Assembly (NCBI RefSeq): GCF_004786035.1 | Contig: NZ_CP035088.1 | Span: forward strand, 6,409,001-6,473,000 | Source: Pseudomonas viciae | Lineage (GTDB): Bacteria > Pseudomonadota > Gammaproteobacteria > Pseudomonadales > Pseudomonadaceae | DNA: 64,000 nucleotides | Direction of reading: 5' to 3' | Shown here: in pieces, positions 17,760 to 27,643 of the stretch | How positions within the stretch are numbered: position 1 is the first letter of the stretch | How the letters are laid out: each line of letters begins with the position of its first letter | The notes under the pieces: model-generated | What the model was told of the DNA's origin: nothing | Seen by the model: the letters and a program-made list of their open reading frames with translations, nothing else | The model's database searches: none | Translations under genes and position numbers: made by a program

Positions 17760-20603
17760 ATGACCCGCAATCACGAAATACGCCCCGATCTGGACGAGGG
17801 AATCGACCGCAAGGTCCTGAGCCAGTTGCGCGCACGTTTTCTCAAGCTCAACAGCGTCCGGATGGAGCGCGCCCTGGAAGGCCTATCGACCCGCCAGCAA
17901 GGTGTGTTGACGCTGTTGCCGCTGTTTTTCCACGTCAACCATCCCCTGTTGCCCGGCTACGTCTCGGGCAGCACGCCTGCCGGGCTGTCGAACTATGAAC
18001 CCGATGCCAGCGTCCTGGCCGAAGCCCAGCGGCTGACCCGCTCGTTTTCCTACAAGCCGCGCCACGGCAGTAACCCGCCGCGCCCCATTCTTGGCCTGTT
18101 CTTGATGGGTAGCCTTGGCACGCTGGCCCAGGCCGATCAGAGCGACATGGATGTGTGGGTCTGCCACGGCCCGGACTTGAGCGAGGAGGAACTGGCCGAG
18201 CTGCACAGGAAATGCCAGCTGCTGGAGATCTGGGCCGCGACTCAGGGGGCCGAAGCACATTTTTTCCTGATCGACCCGGCGCGCTTCGTGCGAGGCGAGC
18301 GGGACAACCAGCTCAGTTCCGACGATTGCGGTACGACCCAACATTACCTGCTGCTGGACGAGTTCTACCGCACCGCCATCTGGCTGGCCGGGCGCACGCC
18401 CATCTGGTGGCTGGTGCCGGTCTACGAAGAAGAAGATTATGAGCAGTACACCCACACACTGATTTCCAAGCGCTTTATCCGCGCGGATGAAACCCTGGAC
18501 CTGGGGCATCTGGCCTACATCCCGGCAGGAGAATTCATCGGCGCCGGGCTCTGGCAATTGTTCAAAGGCATCGAATCGCCTTACAAGTCAGTGCTCAAGC
18601 TACTGTTGACCGAGGTGTATGCCAGCGAACACCCGAACGTCCGCTGTCTGAGCCTGCGCTTCAAACAAGCCGTGTTTGCCAACAACCTGGACCTGGAAGA
18701 GCTGGACCCATACATGGTGGTTTATCGCCGCCTCGAGGAATACCTCAATGCCCGCGGCGAACCCGAACGCCTGGAACTGATCCGCCGGGCGCTGTACCTG
18801 AAGGTCAATCGCAAGCTCACCGGCCAGGCGCGCAGCAGCGGCTGGCAGCGGGTGCTGCTCGAGCGACTGGCCCGGGAATGGGGCTGGGACCAACGCCAAC
18901 TGGCACTGCTCGACAGCCGCAGCCAGTGGAAGGTACGCCAGGTCAGCACCGAGCGACGGGCGCTGGTCAACGAGCTGACCTACAGCTATCGCTTCCTGAC
19001 CCAGTTTGCCCGCAACGAGAAAACCGTCAGTCTGATCAACAAGCGCGACCTCAACGTCCTCGGCAGGCGGTTGTACGCCGCCTTCGAACGCAAGGCCGAC
19101 AAGGTCGAGTTCATCAACCCCGGCATTGCCCCGGACTTGGCCGAAGACACCCTGACACTGGTCCAGTCACCTAATAAGAAAGAGCCGGGACAGCACCAGT
19201 GGGGTTTGTATAACGGCAGCCTCAACGCCCTGGAGTGGGAGAACTTCGCGCCAATCAAGCGCAGCCGCGAGTTGCTGGAGCTCTTGACCTGGAGCCATCG
19301 CAACGGCGTGATTGACAGCAGCACGCGCCTGGCGCTGCACCCCGGGGAAAGCGACCTGAGCGAGTTCGAACTGTTCAATCTGCTGGGCAGCCTGCAACAG
19401 TCCATCGCCCTGCCCCTGACCACGGTCGACGAAGAACAGTTATTGCGTGCCAGCGTGCCTAGCGAAGTGCTGATCCTGGTGAACGTCGGCGTCGACCCGC
19501 TCAAGCATCACCGCGACCTGAATATCCTGATGACCACCGAGCGTACCGACTCCCTGAGCTACGCCGGGGTACGGGAGAACCTGGTGCTGACCCTCGACCA
19601 GGTCACGCTCAACAGCTGGAATGAAGTGCTGGTCAACCGTTTTGACGATGAGCACGCCCTGCTCGACTGCCTGCGCGACTACCTCAACGACCTGCCCGTC
19701 ACGCAGCACCAGCCGCGTTTGCAGGTACGCTGTTTCTGCCACAACCGCGCCCAGTTCATTGCACGGCGGGTCGAAGAAGTCTTCGAAACGGCCCAGACCC
19801 TGCTGTTGAGCCGGCTCAATCACCGTTATCTGCTTCAGGTCCAGCAGCACTATCACGTACTGGAACTGGTGCCCGGCCAGGTCAACCATGTGGCGCTGGG
19901 CAGCCTGTCGGCGCTGATGGACTACCTGGGCGAGGAACTGACGGCCTACAGCCCGCTGCACCTTGATCCGATGGCCTTGGAAGACCACGACCTGGCGTTG
20001 CTCTTGCCCATGGGCCAGCCTGAGTGCATCCAAGTGTTCTATCGGGTCAACGAGCACGACGCCGAGCTGTACGTGCTCGATGAACTCAACGCCTTGTGGC
20101 AACAGCGCTTGCCCTATCACGACGAACACAGCCTGTTGGTGCCCTTGCAGCGCTTTCTGCAATCGGTGCTGTACCGCCGCGACGCTTTGCTGCCGATGGA
20201 TGCCACCCAACCGTTGAGCCTGGAAACCCTGTACTACCAGCTTCTGCCCTCAGGCAGCGGACGGGCACGACGGATCGAGTCGCGGCAGGCGCCGCAGACA
20301 CCGGTGAACAAACCGTTTTACGACGTACAGGCCATTATCGGCAAAGTCGCGCACGGGCAAGTGCACGTCACCTTGTATTGCGATCAGCAGGAGTTTTCGG
20401 AGCTGGAGCATGGCGACCAGTTGTTCCGCGTGGTCGCCAAGGAGATCGTTGGACAGCGTCGCGAGACCGAACGCTACCGCTGCTACATCACCGACCTGGA
20501 CCTCTCCGGCCTGGTAGGTGACGGTGGCTGCTCAAGTAATTTGTACCTGCGCTACAAGGCCGACCTGGAACGCGCGCTGAACGAGGCACTGGCCTTGGCC
20601 TGA
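17760..20603 (+). CDS. cyaA: Class I adenylate cyclase
   Basis: A 947-residue cytoplasmic enzyme that makes cAMP from ATP. The catalytic N-terminal half carries the nucleotidyltransferase motif around GSLGTLAQADQSDMDVWVCH with the metal-binding Asp pair, and FFLIDPARFVRGE. The C-terminal half is the regulatory domain of the family (LVNVGVDPLKHHRDLNILMT, then YDVQAIIGKVAHGQVHVTLY). Length is usual for gamma-proteobacterial CyaA. It converges with rnk only 5 bp from its stop codon. Confidence 0.95.
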   Translation: MTRNHEIRPDLDEGIDRKVLSQLRARFLKLNSVRMERALEGLSTRQQGVLTLLPLFFHVNHPLLPGYVSGSTPAGLSNYEPDASVLAEAQRLTRSFSYKPRHGSNPPRPILGLFLMGSLGTLAQADQSDMDVWVCHGPDLSEEELAELHRKCQLLEIWAATQGAEAHFFLIDPARFVRGERDNQLSSDDCGTTQHYLLLDEFYRTAIWLAGRTPIWWLVPVYEEEDYEQYTHTLISKRFIRADETLDLGHLAYIPAGEFIGAGLWQLFKGIESPYKSVLKLLLTEVYASEHPNVRCLSLRFKQAVFANNLDLEELDPYMVVYRRLEEYLNARGEPERLELIRRALYLKVNRKLTGQARSSGWQRVLLERLAREWGWDQRQLALLDSRSQWKVRQVSTERRALVNELTYSYRFLTQFARNEKTVSLINKRDLNVLGRRLYAAFERKADKVEFINPGIAPDLAEDTLTLVQSPNKKEPGQHQWGLYNGSLNALEWENFAPIKRSRELLELLTWSHRNGVIDSSTRLALHPGESDLSEFELFNLLGSLQQSIALPLTTVDEEQLLRASVPSEVLILVNVGVDPLKHHRDLNILMTTERTDSLSYAGVRENLVLTLDQVTLNSWNEVLVNRFDDEHALLDCLRDYLNDLPVTQHQPRLQVRCFCHNRAQFIARRVEEVFETAQTLLLSRLNHRYLLQVQQHYHVLELVPGQVNHVALGSLSALMDYLGEELTAYSPLHLDPMALEDHDLALLLPMGQPECIQVFYRVNEHDAELYVLDELNALWQQRLPYHDEHSLLVPLQRFLQSVLYRRDALLPMDATQPLSLETLYYQLLPSGSGRARRIESRQAPQTPVNKPFYDVQAIIGKVAHGQVHVTLYCDQQEFSELEHGDQLFRVVAKEIVGQRRETERYRCYITDLDLSGLVGDGGCSSNLYLRYKADLERALNEALALA

Positions 20604-20608
20604 CGTGC

Positions 20609-21019
20609 TCAGAGGTGGAAATCACCGCCCGCTTCAGGCTGGTATTCCACACCCAGCAACGTCAGCTTCAGCGTTTTGCCACCCGGCGCCGGCCAGTCAA
20701 TATGCTGGCCGACCTTCAGGCCCAGCAATGCACTGCCCACCGGAGCCAGGATCGAGATCCGGCCGTCGTCGGCATTCGCGTCCTGCGGGTAAACCAGGGT
20801 CAGGTGGTAATCCTTGCCACTGCTTTCTTCGCGGCAGTGCACGCGCGAGTTCATGGTCACGACATCGGCGGGCACTTCATCGTGGCCCACCACGTTCTCG
20901 GCGCGATCCAGTTCGGTTTGCAGCGCAATCACGCCCGGCAGCGTTTCATCAAGGCTGTCGATCAGGCGTTCCAGACGCTGTACGTCCAGACGGGTAAGGG
21001 TAATGGAAGGTGCGGTCAT
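20609..21019 (-). CDS. rnk: Rnk, nucleoside diphosphate kinase regulator
   Basis: A 136-residue protein with an N-terminal helical arm (LDVQRLERLIDSLDETLPGV) and a C-terminal GreA/GreB-like FKBP-fold domain (DGRISILAPVGSALLGLKVG, ending GGKTLKLTLLGVEYQP). Rnk binds RNA polymerase in the manner of Gre factors and was first found as a suppressor of algQ loss in P. aeruginosa, so two members of that regulatory circuit lie in this window. The start at 21019 gives the family length; the upstream extension overlaps a terminator and is not coding. Confidence 0.92.
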   Translation of the reverse strand: MTAPSITLTRLDVQRLERLIDSLDETLPGVIALQTELDRAENVVGHDEVPADVVTMNSRVHCREESSGKDYHLTLVYPQDANADDGRISILAPVGSALLGLKVGQHIDWPAPGGKTLKLTLLGVEYQPEAGGDFHL

Positions 21020-21056
21020 GATCCTGGCAGACTCCGTTCTTCTGCACGAAAAAAGC

Positions 21057-21085
21057 AAAACCCCGCCACAAAAAGGCGGGGTTTT
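21057..21085. terminator. Intrinsic terminator upstream of rnk
   Basis: AAAACCCCGCC and GGCGGGGTTTT form an 11-base stem with a 7-base loop. It can stop leftward transcription from the cyaY-DUF1289 unit before rnk. Confidence 0.88.
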
Positions 21086-21136
21086 CACGGGCCTCGATGA
21101 GTTGAGGCGTAGCCGGACACTAACAGTAGGCGCCGA

Positions 21137-21238
21137 CGAGTGCAACGAGGCTGCGATCTTGCCCCAGACAATTGAGTACTAAACGAAAGCCCCCAAAGAT
21201 CAAAATCCAAAGATCGCAGCCTTCGGCAGCTCCTACCG
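21137..21238. repeat. Interspersed repeat with GGCTGCGATCTT arms
   Basis: Left arm GAGTGCAACGAGGCTGCGAT and right arm ATCGCAGCCTTCGGCAGCTC are inverted repeats over the shared GCTGCGATCTT core with an AT-rich centre. An inverted copy of the same element is at 52812-52912. The stop codon of the neighbouring DUF1289 gene lies inside the right end. Confidence 0.75.
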
Positions 21239-21448
21239 GGATTTGCGCTTGAGCGCCTCGGCGCAGATGACCCGCCGCCGCTCATCATCGGCCGAGCGCC
21301 ATTCGCGGATATCCTCCACATGACGGAAACAGCCGAGGCAGACTCTCTGTTCATCCAGCTTGCACACGCTGGTACACGGCGACGGCACCGCCGGGCTGAC
21401 ATTACTGTAGAGCGGCTTGGGCGGCCGCGCCGTTCCGGTCTGGCTCAC
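21233..21448 (-). CDS. DUF1289 family small Cys-rich protein
   Basis: A 71-residue protein with the DUF1289 pattern SPCTSVCKLDEQRVCLGCFR, whose four cysteines probably bind a metal, followed by EDIREWRSADDERRRVI. Function is unknown. It begins 4 bp after the cyaY stop codon, so it is co-transcribed with cyaY. Its last codons and TAG are supplied by an interspersed repeat. Confidence 0.85.
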   Translation of the reverse strand: MSQTGTARPPKPLYSNVSPAVPSPCTSVCKLDEQRVCLGCFRHVEDIREWRSADDERRRVICAEALKRKSR

Positions 21449-21452
21449 GCGG

Positions 21453-21785
21453 TCACAGGCCTTCGAAATCGAGTTCTACATCAGCCTGCTGCTTGACGAT
21501 GCGCTCGAGCATCTCGCCCAACTGCTCTTCGCTCTTGTCGCACATCCAGCGCTCGCTTTCCTCGTCGTAGTCGAAATGGAAGCCACCGGAGACCGCTGCC
21601 AGCCACAACTGCCGCAACGGCTCCTGGCGACTGAAGATCAACTGGCTGCCGTTCTCGAACTTGACGGTCAGCACACCAGCGGAGCTCTCCAGATCGATAT
21701 CCAGGCCACTTTCGTCAAACACATCCTCCAGCGTCTGCTGGGTGCTATCGACCAGATCGTGGAAACGGGCTTCAGTCAAACTCAT
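21453..21785 (-). CDS. cyaY: CyaY, frataxin-like iron-sulfur assembly protein
   Basis: A 110-residue frataxin homologue: acidic N-terminal helix (MSLTEARFHDLVDSTQQTLE), then strands DIDLESSAGVLTVKFENGS, the frataxin motif QLWLAAVSGGFHFDYD, and a C-terminal helix. The acidic ridge on helix 1 is the iron-binding and IscS-binding surface of the family. It is divergent from lptM-lysA, with about 200 bp between. Confidence 0.94.
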   Translation of the reverse strand: MSLTEARFHDLVDSTQQTLEDVFDESGLDIDLESSAGVLTVKFENGSQLIFSRQEPLRQLWLAAVSGGFHFDYDEESERWMCDKSEEQLGEMLERIVKQQADVELDFEGL

Positions 21786-21987
21786 TGTGGCAACCTCAAA
21801 AATGTCTGCTCATGCTCAAGCGCCGCAAGATACGGGCGCGTCCCGATGATTGCAAAGGATATACCGACCGACGACCGGCGGCGCCGTCAAATGCCCAGGC
21901 CCGCCGGACGGGAGCCCCGTCGCATAGGCAAGCTGCCGGGTGGCCGGTATACTCCGGCGCAATTAACGCATTTTCAAGGATTTCGCC

Positions 21988-22158
21988 ATGAAGCGCCTGA
22001 TCTCTTCCCTTGCTGCGCTCGTCGCGGTTGCCTGCCTTGTAACAGCCTGTGGTCAAAAAGGTCCGCTGTACCTGCCTGATGACAGCAAGTCCCCTGAAGA
22101 GCAGGCCAAGTCGTCGCAAGCCAAATCCCACGCGCACGACACCCACACCACTTACTAA
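21988..22158 (+). CDS. lptM: LptM (LppL/YifL) small lipoprotein
   Basis: A 56-residue lipoprotein: MKRLISSLAALVAVACLVTA precedes the lipidated Cys21, then GQKGPLYLPDD, the hallmark of the LppL/YifL family. E. coli LptM helps LptD mature in the outer-membrane LPS translocon. The tail is rich in Ser/Lys/His. It lies 9 bp before lysA, as in other pseudomonads, so the pair is co-transcribed. CAAGGA 9 bases before the ATG is the ribosome site. Confidence 0.92.
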   Translation: MKRLISSLAALVAVACLVTACGQKGPLYLPDDSKSPEEQAKSSQAKSHAHDTHTTY

Positions 22159-22167
22159 GGGAACGCC

Positions 22168-23415
22168 ATGGACGCTTTTAACTACCGTGGCGGGGAGCTG
22201 TTCGCGGAAGGGGTTGCCCTGTCCGCGATCGCCGAGCGTTTCGGCACGCCGACCTACGTCTATTCCCGAGCTCACATCGAAGCCCAATACCTGGCCTTCG
22301 CCGATGCCCTCGTCGGCATGCCGCACCTGGTGTGTTTCGCCGTAAAAGCCAACTCCAACCTGGGTGTGCTCAATGTCCTGGCACGTCTGGGCGCGGGGTT
22401 CGACATCGTCTCCGGTGGTGAGCTCGAACGCGTCCTGGCCGCTGGCGGCAGCGCTGACAAGATCGTATTTTCCGGGGTCGGCAAGACCCGTGAAGACATG
22501 CGCCGCGCACTGGAAGTCGGTGTGCACTGCTTCAACATCGAATCCACCGACGAGCTGGAGCGCCTGCAGATCGTCGCCGCCGAGCTGGGTGTCCGCGCGC
22601 CGATCTCCCTGCGCGTGAACCCGGACGTCGACGCGGGTACCCACCCGTACATTTCCACCGGTCTCAAGGAAAACAAGTTCGGCATCGCCATTGCCGACGC
22701 CGAAGACGTGTACGTGCGCGCCGCCCAACTGCCAAACCTGGAAGTGCTGGGTGTCGATTGCCACATCGGCTCGCAGCTGACCACCCTGGAACCCTTCATC
22801 GATGCCCTCGACCGCCTGCTGGCGCTGGTCGACCGCCTCAGTGATTGCGGCATCTACCTGCGTCACATCGACCTCGGTGGCGGTGTCGGCGTGCGCTACC
22901 GCGACGAAGAGCCGCCGCTGGTGGCCGACTACATCAAGACGGTGCGTGAGCGCCTCGAAGGGCGTGACCTGGCGCTGATGTTCGAGCCGGGCCGCTACAT
23001 CGTCGCCAATGCCGGCGTGCTGCTGACCCAGGTCGAATACCTCAAGCACACCGAGCACAAGGACTTCGCCATCGTCGATGCGGCCATGAACGACCTGATC
23101 CGCCCGGCGCTGTACCAGGCGTGGATGGACGTGACCGCGGTGCGCCCTCGCAATACCGCTGCTCGCAGCTATGACATCGTCGGGCCGATCTGCGAAACCG
23201 GTGACTTCCTGGCCAAGGGCCGGGAGCTGGCGCTGGAAGAAGGCGATCTGCTGGCCGTGCACTCGGCCGGCGCCTACGGGTTTGTCATGAGCTCCAACTA
23301 CAACACCCGCGGCCGCTGCGCCGAGGTGCTGGTGGACGGTGATCAGGCATTCCAAGTGCGTCGCCGCGAGACGGTAGCCGAGTTGTTTGCCGGCGAAAGC
23401 CTGCTGCCGGAGTAA
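22168..23415 (+). CDS. lysA: Diaminopimelate decarboxylase
   Basis: A 415-residue fold-III PLP enzyme that converts meso-diaminopimelate to lysine. The PLP lysine is in CFAVKANSN near residue 59. HIGSQ, the glycine-rich [17 protein letters not shown] and the active-site Cys in [11 protein letters not shown] are present. It is followed 4 bp later by dapF, which makes its substrate, so the operon holds consecutive steps of lysine synthesis. Confidence 0.97.
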   Translation: MDAFNYRGGELFAEGVALSAIAERFGTPTYVYSRAHIEAQYLAFADALVGMPHLVCFAVKANSNLGVLNVLARLGAGFDIVSGGELERVLAAGGSADKIVFSGVGKTREDMRRALEVGVHCFNIESTDELERLQIVAAELGVRAPISLRVNPDVDAGTHPYISTGLKENKFGIAIADAEDVYVRAAQLPNLEVLGVDCHIGSQLTTLEPFIDALDRLLALVDRLSDCGIYLRHIDLGGGVGVRYRDEEPPLVADYIKTVRERLEGRDLALMFEPGRYIVANAGVLLTQVEYLKHTEHKDFAIVDAAMNDLIRPALYQAWMDVTAVRPRNTAARSYDIVGPICETGDFLAKGRELALEEGDLLAVHSAGAYGFVMSSNYNTRGRCAEVLVDGDQAFQVRRRETVAELFAGESLLPE

Positions 23416-23419
23416 AACC

Positions 23420-24250
23420 ATGCTGCTGCGTTTTACCAAGATGCACGGCCTGGGCAACGACTTCATGGTCCTTGACCTGGTCAGCCAGCACGCGCACATC
23501 CTGCCCAAGCACGCCAAGCAATGGGGCGACCGGCACACCGGTATCGGTTTCGACCAGTTGCTGATCGTCGAGGCACCTAACAACCCGGACGTGGATTTCC
23601 GCTATCGGATCTTCAACGCCGACGGTTCGGAAGTGGAGCAATGCGGCAACGGTGCGCGCTGCTTCGCCCGCTTTGTGCTGGACAAGCGCCTGACCGCCAA
23701 ACGGCAGATTCGCGTCGAAACCAAAAGCGGCATCATCGAACTGGATGTACGCAGCGACGGCCAGATCGGCGTCAACATGGGCGCCCCGCGCCTGGTACCG
23801 GCGGACATTCCGTTCGAAGCGCCGGCCCAGGCCCTGAGCTATCAGGTGGACGTCGACGGCACCACCGTGGAACTGGCGGCGGTGTCCATGGGCAACCCCC
23901 ATGCCGTGCTGCGAGTGACCGATATCAACAGTGCTCCGGTGCATGAGCTGGGGCCGAAAATCGAGCACCATCCGCGCTTTCCTGCGCGGGTGAATGTCGG
24001 TTTCCTGCAGGTCATCGATCGCCACCGTGCGCAATTGCGCGTCTGGGAGCGCGGTGCCGGGGAAACCCAGGCCTGCGGTACCGGCGCCTGCGCCGCCGCA
24101 GTCGCTGCGATCAGCCAGGGGTGGATGGATTCGCCATTGTTGATCGACCTGCCTGGCGGGCGCCTGTCCATCGAATGGGCAGGCCCCGGCCAACCGGTGA
24201 TGATGACCGGTCCGGCAGTACGCGTATACGAAGGACAAGTTCGTCTTTGA
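23420..24250 (+). CDS. dapF: Diaminopimelate epimerase
   Basis: A 276-residue enzyme interconverting LL- and meso-diaminopimelate. It has the two catalytic cysteines in the paired motifs EQCGNGARC (Cys75) and QACGTGACA, and the N-terminal KMHGLGNDF. The start at 23420 gives this conserved N-terminus; an earlier in-frame GTG lies inside lysA. It is the third gene of the lptM-lysA-dapF-DUF484-xerC-HAD operon. Confidence 0.97.
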   Translation: MLLRFTKMHGLGNDFMVLDLVSQHAHILPKHAKQWGDRHTGIGFDQLLIVEAPNNPDVDFRYRIFNADGSEVEQCGNGARCFARFVLDKRLTAKRQIRVETKSGIIELDVRSDGQIGVNMGAPRLVPADIPFEAPAQALSYQVDVDGTTVELAAVSMGNPHAVLRVTDINSAPVHELGPKIEHHPRFPARVNVGFLQVIDRHRAQLRVWERGAGETQACGTGACAAAVAAISQGWMDSPLLIDLPGGRLSIEWAGPGQPVMMTGPAVRVYEGQVRL

Positions 24251-24263
24251 GTGAGCCAAACCC

Positions 24264-24989
24264 ATGACCGACCAGCCACAGGTTCCAGCCCCACAGCCCG
24301 ACGAATCCCCTAGCCCGCTCCCGCAGGCCGCGGCGGTAGCCGCTTACCTGGAGGCTCATCCGGACTTCTTCGTCGAGCACGAAGAATTGCTTGCGACGAT
24401 GCGCATCCCCCACCGGCGCGGCGACACCGTGTCGCTGGTGGAACATCAGATGAAGATCCTGCGCGAGCGCAACATCGAGATGCGCCATCGACTTTCGCAC
24501 CTGATGGACGTGGCACGGGACAATGATCGGCTCTTCGACAAGACCCGTCGATTGATCCTGGCGCTGATGGACGCCAGCACCCTCGAAGACCTGGTGATGA
24601 GTGTCGAAGACAGCCTGCGCCAGGATTTCCAGGTACCTTTTGTCAGCCTGATCCTGTTTGGCGACAACGCCATGCCGGTGGGCCGCTGGGTGACTCATGC
24701 CGATGCACAGACCGCCATCGGCGGCCTGCTCACGGAAAACAAAAGCGTCAGTGGCAGCCTGCGCGAGCATGAACTGGACTTCCTGTTCGGTGAAGAGCAG
24801 CGCAAGCAGATCGGCTCCACCGCCGTCGTCGCCATTGCCCATCAGGGCGTGCACGGTGTGCTGGCCATCGCCAGCCGCGATCCGCAGCACTACAAGAGCT
24901 CGGTGGGCACATTGTTCCTGAGCTACATCGCCGAAGTCACCGGCCGGGTGCTGCCACGGGTTGCCGGTTCGCTGCGCTCGGTACGCTGA
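24264..24989 (+). CDS. DUF484 family protein
   Basis: A 241-residue protein with the DUF484 N-terminus ([20 protein letters not shown], then [17 protein letters not shown]), a helical linker and a GAF-like C-terminal domain. Function is unknown. It is nearly always located between dapF and xerC in gamma-proteobacteria. Its stop codon overlaps the xerC start. Confidence 0.88.
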   Translation: MTDQPQVPAPQPDESPSPLPQAAAVAAYLEAHPDFFVEHEELLATMRIPHRRGDTVSLVEHQMKILRERNIEMRHRLSHLMDVARDNDRLFDKTRRLILALMDASTLEDLVMSVEDSLRQDFQVPFVSLILFGDNAMPVGRWVTHADAQTAIGGLLTENKSVSGSLREHELDFLFGEEQRKQIGSTAVVAIAHQGVHGVLAIASRDPQHYKSSVGTLFLSYIAEVTGRVLPRVAGSLRSVR

Positions 24990-25891
24990 TGATGGAACGG
25001 CAACTGGACGCCTACTGCGAACACTTGCGCAGTGAGCGCCAGGTGTCGCCCCACACGTTGTCGGCCTATCGTCGCGACCTGGACAAAGTCCTGGGCTGGT
25101 GCCAGAAACAGAACATTGGCAGCTGGTCAGCGCTGGACATCCAGCGCCTGCGTAGCCTGATCGCCCGCCTGCACCAACAAGGGCAATCCTCCCGCAGCCT
25201 GGCGCGACTGTTGTCGGCAGTGCGCGGCTTGTACCACTACCTCAACCGCGAAGGTCTCTGCGATCACGACCCGGCCACCGGCCTGGCGCCGCCCAAGGGC
25301 GAACGCCGCCTGCCGAAAACCCTCGACACCGATCGCGCCCTGCAACTGCTTGAAGGTGCCGTCGAGGACGACTTCCTGGCACGGCGAGACCAGGCGATCC
25401 TCGAGCTGTTCTATTCTTCCGGCCTGCGGCTATCGGAGTTGACGGGGTTGAACCTGGATCAACTGGACCTGGCCGACGGCATGGTCCAGGTGCTCGGCAA
25501 GGGCAGCAAGACCCGCCTGCTGCCCATCGGCCGCAAGGCCCGCGAAGCCCTGGAACTGTGGCTGCCGCTGCGGGCGCTGACCAACCCCGCCGACGACGCG
25601 GTGTTCGTCAGCCAACAAGGCCGACGCCTCGGTCCGCGGGCGATCCAGGTACGGGTCAAGGCGGCCGGCGAACGGGAATTGGGGCAGAACCTGCACCCGC
25701 ACATGCTCAGGCACTCCTTTGCCAGCCATCTGCTGGAGTCCTCCCAGGACCTGCGTGCCGTCCAGGAACTGCTCGGCCACTCGGACATCAAGACCACCCA
25801 GATCTACACCCACCTGGACTTCCAGCACCTGGCAACGGTCTATGACAGTGCCCACCCCAGGGCCAAACGCATCAAGGGCGACGAATCATGA
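24989..25891 (+). CDS. xerC: Site-specific tyrosine recombinase XerC
   Basis: A 300-residue recombinase with an N-terminal SAM-like core-binding domain and a C-terminal catalytic domain. The catalytic residues are visible: Arg in [11 protein letters not shown], Lys in [10 protein letters not shown], His and Arg in [12 protein letters not shown], His in [10 protein letters not shown] and nucleophile Tyr in IYTHLD. With XerD it resolves chromosome dimers at dif. Two adjacent ATG codons (24989 and 24992) could start it. The first overlaps the DUF484 stop. Confidence 0.95.
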   Translation: MMERQLDAYCEHLRSERQVSPHTLSAYRRDLDKVLGWCQKQNIGSWSALDIQRLRSLIARLHQQGQSSRSLARLLSAVRGLYHYLNREGLCDHDPATGLAPPKGERRLPKTLDTDRALQLLEGAVEDDFLARRDQAILELFYSSGLRLSELTGLNLDQLDLADGMVQVLGKGSKTRLLPIGRKAREALELWLPLRALTNPADDAVFVSQQGRRLGPRAIQVRVKAAGERELGQNLHPHMLRHSFASHLLESSQDLRAVQELLGHSDIKTTQIYTHLDFQHLATVYDSAHPRAKRIKGDES

Positions 25892-26592
25892 CCATCGAGC
25901 TCATCACTTTCGACCTCGACGACACGCTGTGGGACACCGCCCCCGTGATCGCCAGCGCCGAAGCCGTCTTACGCCAATGGCTGACCGACAACGCACCGAA
26001 TCTGGGCGGCTTGCCGGTGGAGCACCTGTTTGCCATTCGCGAACAGGTGCTGCGCGAAGAGCCCACCCTCAAGCATCGCATCAGCGCGTTGCGCCGGCGG
26101 GTGCTGTTTCGTGCATTGCAGGAAGCCGGCTACGACCAGTGGCAAGCGTCTGAACTGGCGGACCAGGCATTCGAGACCTTCTTGCATGCCCGTCATCAAC
26201 TGGAGATTTTCCCCGAGGTGCAGCCCACCCTGGAAATCCTGGCCAACCATTTCGCCCTCGGCGTGGTCACCAATGGCAACGCCGACGTGCGTCGCCTGGG
26301 GTTGGCGGATTATTTCAAGTTTGCCCTGTGCGCAGAAGACATCGGCATCGCCAAACCTGACGCCCGACTGTTCCACGAAGCCCTGCAACGCGGCGGCGCC
26401 ACGGCGCAGACCGCCGTGCACATTGGCGATCATCCAGGCGATGACATCGCCGGTGCCCAACAGGCCGGCCTGCGCGCGGTGTGGTTCAACCCGGCGGGCA
26501 AGACCTGGGACGCCGATCATGCGCCGGATGCAGAGATTCGCAGCCTGACTGAGCTACCGGGGTTGCTGGCGGGCTGGCATAGCCAGCGCTGA
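25888..26592 (+). CDS. HAD-superfamily hydrolase
   Basis: A 234-residue phosphatase-like protein with motif [11 protein letters not shown], motif [11 protein letters not shown], the Lys in [10 protein letters not shown] and motif [11 protein letters not shown], with a helical cap between. This set is complete, so it should be active. Pseudomonas homologues at this position resemble the YigB-type HAD phosphatases that follow xerC in E. coli, where YigB dephosphorylates FMN. The start overlaps the xerC stop by 4 bases. Confidence 0.88.
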   Translation: MTIELITFDLDDTLWDTAPVIASAEAVLRQWLTDNAPNLGGLPVEHLFAIREQVLREEPTLKHRISALRRRVLFRALQEAGYDQWQASELADQAFETFLHARHQLEIFPEVQPTLEILANHFALGVVTNGNADVRRLGLADYFKFALCAEDIGIAKPDARLFHEALQRGGATAQTAVHIGDHPGDDIAGAQQAGLRAVWFNPAGKTWDADHAPDAEIRSLTELPGLLAGWHSQR

Positions 26593-26623
26593 ACCCCTGC
26601 TCTGTAGCCGCCAAAGCCCCTTT

Positions 26624-26710
26624 GTGGGAGCGAGCTTGCTCGCGATGGCGGCGGCACATCCAGCATTGATGTGACAGGTAAACCGCTATCGCGAGCAAGC
26701 TCGCTCCCAC
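26624..26710. repeat. REP doublet
   Basis: GTGGGAGCGAGCTTGCTCGC at the left end and its inverted copy at the right end enclose a 45-bp spacer, between convergent HAD and sutA genes. Confidence 0.9.
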
Positions 26711-26749
26711 AGGGACGGTGCTTAGCCTGAAAATTTTATCCAGCCCATG

Positions 26750-26778
26750 AAAAAGCCCGCAGCGACGGCGGGCTTTTT
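26750..26778. terminator. Bidirectional intrinsic terminator
   Basis: AAAAAGCCCGC and GCGGGCTTTTT form a perfect 11-base stem with a 7-base loop between the convergent HAD and sutA genes, so it can serve both. Confidence 0.92.
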
Positions 26779-26792
26779 CAGCAAGCAGAAAC

Positions 26793-27116
26793 TCAGATAG
26801 GGCGGCTGCCGTACTTGTTATCAGGCTTCTTGGGCGGATCAGCGACCACATTGGCCTCCACTTCCTGCACCTTTCCACCCCTGGCCAGGAATTCCTCCAT
26901 GGCCTTGGCGAGCGCGTCACGCTCCTTGTTCTTGGCCTCTACGCTCGGCAACTCGTCGACCGACACTGCCGCCTTGGCCTTGCCTTTGGCGGTAGGGACC
27001 GGTACATCGGCCCCCTCATCATCGGCAACGTCTTCAGCCGCTGCTTCAAGGCCTTCTTCAGCCTCGTCTTCGTCACCTACTTCGAGGTCGTCGTTTTCCA
27101 GATCATCGTCGCTCAT
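26793..27116 (-). CDS. sutA: SutA, RNA polymerase-binding regulator of slow growth
   Basis: A 107-residue protein with a long acidic, disordered N-terminus (Asp/Glu-rich up to about residue 38), a short helix (KNKERDALAKAMEEFLARGG) and the conserved tail NVVADPPKKPDNKYGSRPI. This matches SutA of P. aeruginosa, which binds RNA polymerase and supports transcription of ribosomal genes in slowly growing cells. The family appears restricted to Pseudomonas and relatives. It is followed by a strong terminator. Confidence 0.9.
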   Translation of the reverse strand: MSDDDLENDDLEVGDEDEAEEGLEAAAEDVADDEGADVPVPTAKGKAKAAVSVDELPSVEAKNKERDALAKAMEEFLARGGKVQEVEANVVADPPKKPDNKYGSRPI

Positions 27117-27217
27117 GTTCTACCTCATGACTTGCGAAAAGCAGATTAGTTATAGCCCAGCTTCGCCATCTGTCGAAGGCTGCCAGAAAAAATTCAACAT
27201 CCGCCGGCAATCAGCGG

Positions 27218-27643
27218 TTATGCCCCATCACCGTACAAAGTGGCGAGGACTCTACGAGCACCGCCATGATCCCGGTGCTCGCCCAGATAGACACCTTGCC
27301 AGGTACCCAGCGCCAGCCGTCCTGCCGTGATCGGCAGGCTGAGCTGACAACCAAGCACGCTAGCCTTGAAGTGCGCCGGGAGGTCGTCAAGGCCTTCGTC
27401 GTTGTGCTCATAATCGGCGGTTCCTTGTGGGATCAGCCGATTGAAAAACCGTTCGAAGTCTCGACGTACCGCCGGATCGGCGTTCTCGTTGATGGTCAAC
27501 GAGGCCGAGGTATGCTGCAGCCACAGATGCAACAGACCGACACGACACGCCTGGAGTTCAGGCAGGCCGGCGAGTAACTCGTCCGTTACCAGATGAAAGC
27601 CCCGAGGCCTTGCCCGCAGGGTTATCAGCGTCTGTTGCCACAT
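27218..27643 (-). CDS. yjbQ: YjbQ family protein (UPF0047)
   Basis: A 141-residue protein with the YjbQ signature LWLQHTSASLTINENADPAV and a C-terminal LGTWQGVYLGEHRDHGGARR. His residues in these motifs bind a metal in the family's structures. A secondary thiamine-phosphate synthase activity has been proposed, but the true role is unsettled. The start at 27643 (MWQQTLITL) was chosen over a longer frame from 27670, which adds nine residues not seen in the family. Confidence 0.88.
   Translation of the reverse strand: MWQQTLITLRARPRGFHLVTDELLAGLPELQACRVGLLHLWLQHTSASLTINENADPAVRRDFERFFNRLIPQGTADYEHNDEGLDDLPAHFKASVLGCQLSLPITAGRLALGTWQGVYLGEHRDHGGARRVLATLYGDGA

Noticed and set aside
21796..23583. 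A 595-codon minus-strand open frame
   Set aside because: It is antisense to lptM, lysA and the start of dapF, all strongly supported. Its translation is rich in Gly/His/Val without known motifs.
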